Source: Meghimatium bilineatum
Taxonomy: Eukaryota; Mollusca; Gastropoda; Stylommatophora; Philomycidae
Length of the DNA stretch: 64,000 nucleotides
Direction: 5' to 3'
Assembly: GCA_034231615.1 (NCBI GenBank)
Contig: CM067322.1
Span: 65,687,349 to 65,751,348, forward strand
The notes beneath the pieces are model-generated. The model saw only the letters and a list, made by a program, of their open reading frames with translations. It was not told the origin of the DNA and searched no databases. A program made the translations under genes and the position numbers. Below, piece by piece: positions 48,801-60,800 of the stretch. Numbering within the stretch: position 1 is the stretch's first letter; each line of letters starts with the position of its first letter.

Positions 48801-51800
48801 CTATTGCTCATAATTTCAGGGGACCTGAAATTCATGAAATACAAGAACTCGGAGCAGACTAGCACAAAATACACACACTGGATACATACCACCAAGAAAT
48901 GATCAAGATTACCTTAATATTGAAAGCATTCTTAATTTGTTCCTGAATGGGAAGGAACTGTGTGATGCTTCCTATAATGATTGCCAACCTGATATTGAGA
49001 AAAACAAACATACTGAATGTTTGAGACTGTCAGTGTTACTAGATTTATCAGCTTATGAAATGACAACTGAAATAGAACAGGCATTATATCATGTAATATA
49101 TCGAGAGACGGCAACGAATACAGTTTAGACATCATATGAGAATGGAATACTCCCTACAATAAAACACTATCATGTTACAGTAATGTGTCATGCTCTGTGG
49201 AGGCATGGTACACAGTGCGTCTGTGATGGGCACAGTACAGATTCAAATCTTGCTGGAGGCAATTGTGTATCCAGACAGTTCAGAAAGCAATGGCAAACTG
49301 CTGAATGTATTTATATTGCTTAGATGGGGTGGAGTTGGCTGTTCCATCCCATATATGGTCAGTGATACAAAGTCTATGCTGAAATCTGATGTGTCATGCC
49401 AAAAGGGGCACATCGCATCAAAGCTGTAAACCTTGACACAACACATTCTGTTCTTTGGACAACATTCTGCTAAAGAGCTTGAGAACGAATGAGAAGAATT
49501 TTTTAGAAAATCACCACTATATAAAATACTGGGTTGATAGCTATATCCTGAATATTTCTTCTTCTTCTTCTTTCGTTCACTTGAAACATGTCTATATCTG
49601 TAATTCTGTCTCCTTAATAAAACTCACTGTCTTTTGTAGTTCATACAGTGTCCCATAGAGCTTTGATTCCAGTGTTGTTTCCTCTGGCCAATATGTCTGC
49701 CTCAGCATTTCATGCTCAGAACACTCTTGAAGTATATGTTTGGCACTCTGTGCTGCCTGTCCACATGTACGTGTTGCCAATCTTGAACTTTGTATATATG
49801 TGACTGCGGAGTCAGTTGTGTCCTGTTCTGAGACGTAGAATTATAACTTGTTCTGATCTGTTCATAATGTGATAGTCATCTTGTGTTGGTGTTTGTGGCT
49901 TTCTTATTGACTTTATCATCTGTTTTTTCGTATGGTAGGTGATTGGTATATCTGGTTGGTCTTCGGCAGCACCTTCCTTAGCCAGTTGGTCTGCTTTTTC
50001 ATTTTCTGGTATTCCACAGTGAGAGGGTATCCACTGCATGGTTACTCTATACTGGTAAGACAATTCGCTAAGTAGTTTTTTCAAGTCTGTTAGTTTTCCA
50101 GACTGGAGAGCTTGAAGCACTGACCTTGCATCTGTCAGGAATACCACAGGCTGTAGGCTGGAGTTGGAGTTCAGCAGTTTTTTAGCTGCCACACTAATTG
50201 CCTGGATTTCTGCATCATAATTATTGCAGAATTTTCCTGTCGGTGTTCTGATTGTATCTCTAGGCTTGTGTGGATATTCTATATATACACCTGCACCTCC
50301 ATTCCTCACAGCATTCTGTGCTGACCCATCTGTGTACACACTGACCCATATATCTTGTGGATATTCCTCATCCAGGAAACTGAGGGTGACTGTCATTCGC
50401 TGCACACTGTTCTGTTCGTCCTCGCTTAGTATTCCTTTCACATGGGTCTGAATGTATATTGGCATCCCATGGCTTTCACTCCAAGGGGTTTGTTCTGGTA
50501 CAGACCTTAAGGGGCTGTCAACTTCAGGTAGGTCTGTAAGTTGTCTACGGAGTCGTTTAGCTTGATGGATAAAGCTGCTCCTTTTCAGTCGCCCCATTGC
50601 TAGATTTTGGAATCTTTCCTTCATTGGATGACTTGGCATACACTGAAACTTTTCTGCTTGAATTAGTACTTTCTTTTGCATTCTTCCCATTTTCTGCATC
50701 TCTGCTATGGGTGTTGATTTCATTGCTCCCAACATTATTCTAAGTGCTTGGTTTTGCACTTTATCTAGATCTTGTAATGTGGTGTTTGATGCAGGACACC
50801 ACGCAGCTGAACCATATTCCAGGTGTGGTCTTATGCCTTGCTGGTAAACTTTACTGAGTATATTTCCACTGGCTCCCCATGTGGTTCCACTTAGTTTTCT
50901 CAGGATAGCTAGATGCCTCCTGGCTTTTGTTGTTTATTATTGTTGTTGTTTATGTGCTGCTTCCATGTCAGCTTATCATCAAAAGTAACTCCGAGGTATG
51001 TGGGTTGTTTGTCTTCTTTCAAGAGCTCTCCATCTATCTTGATATGACCAGCTTTTTGTTTTGGTGAGAGGGAAAGAGTGTAGTGCTGCACTTATCTGTG
51101 TTAATGCTGACGCACCATCTATTTGCCCATAAGGTTAGGGCATCGATTAGCTCTTTGTATTTGTTTAGTGGCCACTGTTGCATGTTCTTCCGTGCACCAG
51201 ATCACCAGGTCGTCAGCATACATTGCCACTTTGATCCCGTGTGGTAGTTCAGCAACTAGGTCATTGATGTAAACCAAGAAAAGTGTGGGTGACAGGACTC
51301 CTCCCTGGGGGACTCCATGACGCAGTAGAACTTTCTTGCTCTTGCGACCATCTAATTGTACCCTGGCTCTTCTATTATGCAGGTATGCTTTTACCCATTT
51401 GTACATTCTTGAGCTAACCCTGCAATTTCGCAATTTCTTTAGGAGCCCTTCTTTCCAGACCTTATCAAATGCTTTCCTGAGGTCTATCCATGCTGCCAGT
51501 ACCAGTTTCTTTTCTTGGAAGGCATCCTCAATCTCTTGGGAGAGGTAGGTTGCCTGATCTTCAGTAGAGTAGCACTGTCTGAAGCCTGCTTGCTGTGATA
51601 CCAGAAAGTTTTCACTTTCAAGGTACCACTGCATTCTAAGATTGATAATGCGTTCCACTGTTTTACATAGACAGCTTGTGAGGCTAATGGGCCTGTAGTT
51701 GGAGACTGTGTTGCCATCTTTTCCTGATTTGAGGAGTGGTATCATTATTGCTTCTCTCCACGCCTGTGGTACATTACCTGTGGACCAGCTTGTGTTATAG

Positions 51801-54800
51801 ATCTACAGAAGCTTTGCTCTTGCTGCAATTCCCAGGTTTCTAATCATTTCATTGGACACTCCATCAGCTCCAGTGGACTTTTTCATTTTCAATTTGAATA
51901 TTGCATGCTCCAGTTCTCTCATTGTGATTGGTGCCTCCATGACTTCAGGTATAGGTTCACCTTGTCCAATGTTTTGCTTGTTCTCTTGAACCTCCTGTTG
52001 TTTGTCTGGGCTGACTTTGACATTATTGTCTTCTGCAAAGGAATCAGCTGCATGTTTACCTGTTAAAATGTTTCTATCTTTATAAAGTGTGATCCTGGTA
52101 TTTCTCCCTGTACCTTCATCATTTAGTTGTTTTACAAGTTTCCATAATTTCCTAGTATCTCTTTCTAGGTTCAGCGACTCTGTTTTTTTCTTTCCAGCTG
52201 CTCCGTCTGGCTTGTAACTTGGCTCTTTGAAATTTAGCCTTTGTTTGCTGATATTTGTTGTGATGTTCTTGGCTAGGTCTGTTCTCAGCCTGCTGTCTAG
52301 ATGTTTCCATCTCATTTTGCAGCTTTTCCAGTTCATCATTCCAGTAGGGTTTGTAGTTTTTGCGTGCCCCCCTGGGTATGGTTTTACTAGCAGCATGTAG
52401 TATACATCTATTAAATTCACTCACTGCTCTATTGATGTCTTTGTCCAAGTTCATGTCCTTAGCTAGAACACTGGTTAAATGCTGGTACATTTTCCAGTCT
52501 GCCCTTTTATAGTTCCACCTAGTGAGCGTGCTGCTGTCCTTGGTAAATTCATTGTGGATTTCCAGAAATACTGGTCTGTGGTCACTACCCCCAAGCTGCT
52601 TTCCAACAACACGTGTGATGTTCCATTCCAAGCCTGGTGAGTGGAATGCCAGGTCTGGTGTAGAGGTGGTGTGCCATGCTCTCGAGTAGAAGGTTGGTGA
52701 GTCTGCTGGCTGGTTAATAAGGATGAGATTATTTTCATCCTGCCAGCTCTCAAGTTCCTCACCTCTCTTGTCGATATGATCATAGCCCCAGCTCTGAGAG
52801 TGGCTGTTGAAGTAACCACACACCATAAGTCTCTCTTTGTCTGGAATTGTGTCTAGTGCCAATGGTTTATCATTTGGGCAGTAGTAGTTCAGGAGATGGA
52901 ATTCTGCACTGTCTGTTTTTAGGTGGAGCATCTGGTATTCTGCCCCTTCCATATATACTTCCAGCTGACAGGCGCTGATATTGTTTTTAACAAGTGTCAG
53001 AATTCCACCCTTTCGCCTGTCCTTTCGGTCAGATCGGTAGCACGGGTAGCCTCTGATTTTGAAGGCTATGTCGCTGCTGAGGTGTGTTTCTTGGATACAG
53101 CATATGCTAACTTGTTCTTCACTGAGGACATTTTCAAGTTCCAATTTTTTGCTGTATCCATCTCTTTTACTGTTGACACCCTCAGCATTCCAGTGCATTA
53201 TTTTTATTGGTCGTTTGTTTGTTTGGCTAGTAGCTCTATTCCCTTGCCTCCTGGCTCCTCGGGGCAATTGAGAAGGACTTCCAGTAACTGAGGTTGGGCC
53301 CTTTCGAGGTATAGGGCCCGGCACCATCCCTGCCTGAACGTCATCCACAGGGCAGGTACCATAACTATTTATAGATGTAGACATGTTTCCATTGTGTTTT
53401 GTGCGTGGCATCCTGATTATCTGTGCGCCTTTTGGCTGGATGCCTCCGTCTTCAGCACTCTGCTTACTTGGGCAGGACTATCGTCCTGCTCGAGTGGGAC
53501 TGCCCAACCAGTCTTAGTTTCCAGCCCCTGATGGCTGAACTAAGCCCCATCACCTCTGCACAGTGCTGGTCTCGATGGAGATCCTGAATATGACATGCTA
53601 CTAATTTTTATCATGTTGCATCAGAGGAAGACCAAGAAATAAATGGATGATAGATAGAGAAAAATCTATGTAAGCTATCAACATAACAGCAGCATAAAGT
53701 GAAGACAAAGTCCTTTTCTTAAGTAACAAGAAGTCAGAAGTGATGTTTATTTGTAATAAAAAATTCCCCAGCATGAAAATAAAAATGACTGACACAATAC
53801 TCACACAGATCCACCAGTTCACATATTTATGAACAACAATGACATCAGATGGAAGAAGTACAATAAAGATAAGAAACATAATAGGGCAAGCAAAGGCAGC
53901 ATTCTTAAAAAAATTAATATATTGTGTGTATCCCACACAGCTTTCTGTGAATGTCTGTCTTTTTGAGTCAGTGCTCCTCTACCAACTGGTTTAGTGTAAT
54001 GCATTCTTGCAGGATATGTTCCTCGGTTTGTGCTGCCTGCCAAAATTAGCACAGAGGTGATAAAACATACAAAATATGATATGAGTGGAAATAGGTTAAT
54101 CATAAGTGCTGATAGACATACCTTTGTAAACTTCTATCTAAGGTGATAATAGACAGCTTTTGCAACTTTCTTTTATATTGTTAACTTTCTACATTGTCAT
54201 GCACTCAAGCTGCACAATATCTCATCCTCTCTATTTTTCTATTAATTTTAGCTACTGTTACATTGCTTTCTAGAAGATCAAGCGTTAACAAGAATGACAT
54301 AACCAGTACAAGAACCATCTTAAGTGAAACAAGCTTCCGCATGTTTTCATTAATCAATGATTTTATATCAGAAGGTAGCAAATGAGATTTAAACCAGATC
54401 CATTCAGCTAACATAAAATCATCTTGCAAATTGAGCCAACATATTTCCCAGATTCTGCCAATCCATAAAAAAGATACAATTTTAGCCATTAATTCAACAT
54501 GTGTATTCTCTAGTCACTATGAAAATTGATTGGTAGATTGAGACAGACTAAAACACACAATGCATAGACTATATTTGCACAGACATGTTAATTCCTTGAG
54601 GAACACAAACAAGCACGGGCCATTAAGCCTTTGTGCTATAAGGTGACAAACAAAATTGCATGAAGCTTCATAATAATAAATATTCATTTATCCTTGAATT
54701 TATATCCATTTCTCATTCTAAACTAGTTCACTTTTCTGGGTTTCAAAATTGAAACTTATAGAACTCCACAACTTGTTCTTTCAAGCTTTCATTAATAAGC

Positions 54801-57800
54801 ATTTCTGTTTTTCTATTTGTAGATGCCTTCTCAGTCCAGATAATTGTAAATTCTATTAATTTTCGCTTAGATTTTGTCCTCATGGTACATCTATGCTTGA
54901 CCTGGTACTAGCTTGATACAATTAATTTCATAAACTGAATATGTCTCTACTAGATTCTAAAAAAAGCACATATTATTTCAGCTACTGCTATCCTACCATT
55001 TATGAGCATCTCCATTTTTATCATCAAGGTCAACTGCTACTGCAGCAGCATCATGAGCCTTCTGCATCAAGTTTCTCTGTCCTTCAAGTGGCTTATCAGG
55101 ATGGGTGTACATGTCCTCTGAAGCCAATAGGAATGATGCTTTTGCAAGCCGCCATTGTACATCAGCACACTGTGGATTCTGAGGATTTGAAATAAACTTA
55201 TGAACATAAAACTATAATAACTTTAATCACCTGTTAGTACAATGGAGATTTCTGAATCTGATTTGTCAATCTGGTACACGAAGATAAACCCATTTTCATA
55301 ATAAGGCTAGTTGCAGCACTGACATAGATCACATGAAATATCTAGAAATTAACGAGTCACAGGTTTTGAGAATATTTTACATGCTTGCACGTTGTTGTGA
55401 TGTCCAACAAATTCTTCTTTCTCAGCAGTACTTGAGCCCTTGCCCTTATCTCAGTATCAAGTAGTAGTATCAGTATGTGCTTTATAAGTTGCTGCTCTAT
55501 TCTGTCTGTATACTTTGTTCCCTTACTCTATAGAAATAAAACTCTTCTTGATATCATTTACCTTCCAATGGTACAAAGCTGCTTCTAGCGTAACATTTCA
55601 TATTTGCAATTCCATTATATCAAACAGTACTTGAGATGATCTATCTGTACACTCCACAATCAGTTGTGATGGTAGCTTTAAATGCAGTTCCATTACTAAA
55701 GACATTTACCGATATCCATTATTTGGAAAAGGCATCAAAGTTTCCAGAAATGCTCCCTTGACCCTGACTGGGCCAGAATATTTAGTTGTTCTGTCTTTTA
55801 ATGTTACTGATATTCAAGTTTTGTTAGGAATAGGAATAAGTTTCTTACTACTCTCTGCAGTTATTATCTTGTTCCTGGGAGGTAGTATCTGTCTTTGAAT
55901 TTGCTGACATGGTTAAGAATGTACTTTTGTTTAATTTTTCTTCTCAGCTGATGCCAAATTTAACCTGTAGCAGCCACGCTAAAAATAATGCATACTTCCT
56001 CTGACACAAAGCCATTTTGTATGACTTTATGACTTCTGGTTTTTATGCATGTGTTTGCCTTTTTGGCATAACATTTTTATTTATTTAGTTATTGATTTCA
56101 AATTCAGAGACAATAGAGATAAATGGATGCTGAATAGGATTTGGAGGTATTATTTGCTTGTGTGTGTCAGTGTTATGTTGTGTACAATCAAAATCGAGAA
56201 TGTGGACAAAAGGACACAAAGAACTTACCTCGAGGTCATGCATTGCCTAGCTGAAGAAAACATGGCTCCTCAAATTCCTTGTTGTAAATGACATCAATTA
56301 CTTCACTATTAAATATTTTAAACATCTCTCTCAAACACCATAAGTTGATCTACAGTAACTGAAATACTAAAGCTTTAAAATGTGCCCTTTTCTGAATCAT
56401 AATTCGTGAAGAATTGGCGAAATATGGCAGCACTGAAGTTATGCCAACGCAGTTTCGCTTGCAAATGTGAAAGGTCGAATAAATTATGACTGCATATTTA
56501 TATCGCTGCAGAAAACTAAGGAACAATCACTATAGCACACACTTACTATAAGAGAATGATGGGAAATACACATGGATAATTGTTGTCGATGACTACAAAT
56601 GGCTACCTCAATGTAGACATTTGTAGACTTTGGATTGCTACAGGTTAAACTAGAAGTCTTGCTTCATTCTTTTATTTCTGGCAGAAACTCCAGAAGTAAC
56701 TATATTCAATAGCTTTTTTAAGAAATTCCCAAGTTTGCATATCACATGCAAAAGTTGGTGCTCATTGTTATTGTAATGAGGCATAAGGAGTTTTAATACA
56801 CTGTACATAGGGACTGATGATTTTTATTTGAAATAGGTGTACAAAGTCCACTGTTGTATGAGTATTCTTCAGCAAAACAGATGGCTCTCTCAGTATCTTT
56901 GTTCAATCTTAATTTTGTGCTAGCAATTTCCTTCAATACTTTTATATAGAGTTAATAAAAGTATTTATTCAAGCTGTGAGATGAATGGTGTCAGTTGAAT
57001 GGACCAGGATCAAAACTTATCTGACAACTTCTGTTTTCAATGCTTTTAATTTTATCAGTGCATTTTTTTTACTGCTTCTTCATATTGAGCTACTGATCAA
57101 GTGCTACTCCAAAATTTGTGGGATGTTCTTCTCTTAGCAATAGATCTTTGTATAGTGCCAAAGTGAAGTTTTGTTTGACAAATTTATAGCTTCTATACTA
57201 AACATGGGTCACATATTTTTTTAACATGAGGACACCATGTGTGTCAAACCAGACTTTTTCAATGACTCCATATGTTTAATTACTTGAGCATCACTTCTTT
57301 ACTAAATTTGTTTATTAAATGGGAGAAATGAAGCCTCTGACCAAAGCATTATTCTTTCAACCTAAGATCAGTCTATGTTGGTTATATTCTGCTGTTTTGT
57401 TTTCTTTACTGGATTGTCCAAGCAAACTGAATAGATAATGTTTTCACTGGTGAATTACCAATGATTTTTTTTGGATTGTAATAGCTACTAAACCACTGAA
57501 GCATGGGTTGCAGTGTTAATAATGCTGAGACATAGAAACACAAGTGTACATAACATTAAAATAAGATGGCTGATGGAACAGGAGGAAATTTCCATAAAAA
57601 CCAGTAGTCAAATTTCTAAGGTAAGAGAGAAAATCATGATCATAAAACCCCAGAGAACATACAAATTTACCACTCTCGTCCCTATGCTAAGTGTTGATGC
57701 TTTACTTTCACCCGATTGATGTTCAATATTCTTTTTTGATGGGGACATGTTTTGAGATTTTGCAAGTCCCATTTGACTGTCTTACTCAATATGGCTTTAG

Positions 57801-60800
57801 TGTGCAATGCTGTGAGCTGAGAAGTCATCTACTTTGTATGAAACTTTGCTATGACTTTCTTGCAATTCTGAGGCATTCTTTAGATAAAAGAGCAGATTCC
57901 CTTCCATAAGTCTAGGAATGGATCTGCAGAAAGCTTCATCACAATGGAGATCTTTTGGCTGGGTAGCCAAACGAACCAATTCAACCTTTTAGTTGCATCT
58001 TATGTAACATTACTCTTCATTTTTTCAATTTTGGACCATAGTAACACATGGTTGGTAATGGAGATAACAAAAAATGTATAGCTATTTGATTGAAGTTAGC
58101 TAAAATGGAAGAGTGATCATAGCAAAATATAGACAAATATACACTGCTAATATATTAACTTTTGTTTTTGTGAATGCAATCTTTTGGAAGGTTACAAATT
58201 ATAAAAGTGTAAAATTGATGTAGCCTTAATAATTATATAAGTTGTAACAAATATTTTCAATATCTAAATTTTGATTGCAGTTTGCTAACTTTGTTTGCCA
58301 GTTCTGTTAAGGTGGTATGCACATTTCTTAAGTTTTCATATCCTGATCTTTCCATCATCTGGTCTAATTTTGCAAGAAGTCTGACCACCTGTGCTGATGT
58401 TCTGGAGTCTTCTTCAAATGTTGTGGTAGAAGAATCATACTCCGGTTCCTGAGGAATGTCAGTCCTGCATTGGGAAAAATAATTTGTGTTATATATATAT
58501 TGGAAGAAAAAAACTTGCACACAAATGTCATATGCATTCAAGCACATATACACATGAAATGCTGTTTCCACTTCATTATTATGTCTTATTTAGTGTTAGT
58601 TATCTGTCACAGACTGATGCTGTTTCCACTTCATTATTATGTCTTATCTAGTGTCAGTTATCTGTCACAGGCTTGTCTTATCAAACCCGATTGTATAAAC
58701 TTGTTCCTGCTGAACCTGTTTTTGCTAAATTCCATGCAGTCTGCTGTATTGATGTCTTATTTTTCTTCTCCATTCATTCTCAAACATCTTCATAATGTAG
58801 TAAAGAGAATGGATTGTGTTATATCATAGTATACAGCTTAGTTGCAATTTTTGTGCTCTTTGGACTGACACCCATTAAGCATGACCTATGGCTCAATTTG
58901 ACCCTCTATGGGATGGGACAGCCAACTCTATCTCCAAAACTTCCTCAGTTGCTTCTTACGATATGCCTGGCAGGTAATAATTTTGTTATTGTTTATTTCC
59001 CTTTCATGTCCCAGGAACACACTGGAATATGTTTGTAGATGTTCTTATAATGAAGGAAAGCGTGTATATTGGTTTTGCTGCTAAAGATTGTTTTTTCAGA
59101 AGGCAATCTTCTTCTTAACTAATACTTTTGAAGACAAAAAAACAGAAAAATACCTAGACAATGTTGAAATTAACTCTGGATAAGGAAAGAGGATGGAATG
59201 TATTAAATAGTATTGTTAAGACAGATCAGAATGAAAGAAATGTATGGATGTCTTGTGCTTCAATGGAGAGCTAAAAGGAAAAAACAAGGCATGTACAGTG
59301 TTCATTTTCAATTTTATCATCTAAAAATAAAATTCCAGACCGTACCATAATTAGAACCTATTACAATGAAGAAGAATGTGAAGAATTTTTGATGACATAA
59401 AAGACACATTGAAAACCGTAAACAGAACAAAAAGTTTATGTCATGTGAGACTTCAATGCACATTCAGAATAGGAAAAAGTAGGATTAAGAATGTCTATCC
59501 ATCTGGTGATAGGACAAACAAGAAAAATGACAATAGATATACAGGAAGACATTAGAAACATTGAGTCAATACAACTAATTTATAACAAACACCTTCACAA
59601 TCAGAGAATCCTAGATACACATATGATACAAATGGAACACCTTAATTGCAAAAGTCAAATAAACTTTATACTAGCAAAAAAGAAATAATAGATGCAAGAA
59701 AAATACCAAATATGTGAATATGTGTGCATACACCGACCACAAAGCGGTAATAACATCTGTTAAAAGAAATAGAAAAACACCAAGAATCACAACAAAATTG
59801 ATAGATCGACATGCAAGTCAAACTAAAAAGTCTCTTGAAAAATATAAATAAAAAAACACTAACGAAGAAGACAACCTCAACAACCACCTGGGCAAACTTT
59901 TATTTTGTGCAGATGATCAAGCAATATCAACATCAGAAGAACCACAACAACATATAAATAGAATTCACACATGAAAGGACATGACATGAACAGCATAAAA
60001 ATAAACACAGAAAAATATGAGGTAATGACAATCACACAAAAAAAGAAACACCAATATTTTCATTGATTACCAGCAACTTAAACAAGTAAAAGAATTCACT
60101 TATCTTGGAAGCATGATAATGTCGAATGGGAAAAATAAAAGAAATTCAACATAGCATACCAGATCTTAGGACAAATATATAAAAATAAATATATTAAAAA
60201 AACAAATACATGAACATACAGCCAAAATTGCACTGTATACAAATTTATTATCATACCATCACAATGCTACCAATACCAAATGTGGACACTGACAATAAAA
60301 GTCAAAAGAAACTTGTTACAATAGAAATGTCTTGTCTACGTAGAATTCTTGGAGAAACAATAAAAGACAATCAGAAATGAAAACATCAGAAGACTAACAA
60401 ACACAATGCCAATCCTGGATTAATCAGAAGACAACAGATTAAGTGGCTTTCATATGCTTCCTGACTACGATCAGATAGTGTCACAAAAATATAATGCTAT
60501 AATGGCTATAATTTTCAATAAGTAGAAGATATATCCTGACATGACATCCAGTCAGTGAACAACATCTTCACTACGACAGACTTGGCAAGTCAGTAGTGTG
60601 TATACATTGCTAAATAATTAAAATACTGGGAGCGACAATGAAGACCAGAACAGCAACACTAAATGTGTGTTTACTAGACCAAACATCAACAGAACAAATA
60701 GATATTTTTATGCTAACACTCTACTATCAATGCCAGACGTGGGTGCTGACGGCAGCCCAGCAGAGAAAACTTACAACATGTGAGATGAAATGCTTGAGAA

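Noticed and set aside
53741..53830. NWWICVS followed by a GTGAGT donor on the minus strand, as RMDN exon 4
   Set aside because: No AG acceptor upstream within reach and wrong phase.
54205..54489. 94-codon minus-strand frame in RMDN intron 3
   Set aside because: Considered as RMDN exon 4, but its phase and sequence do not fit; the true exon is at 48913-48988.
56208..56290. Strong donor-like GAG|GTAAGT on the minus strand in RMDN intron 2
   Set aside because: No frame in front of it is open from an acceptor, and exons 2 and 3 already join in phase.
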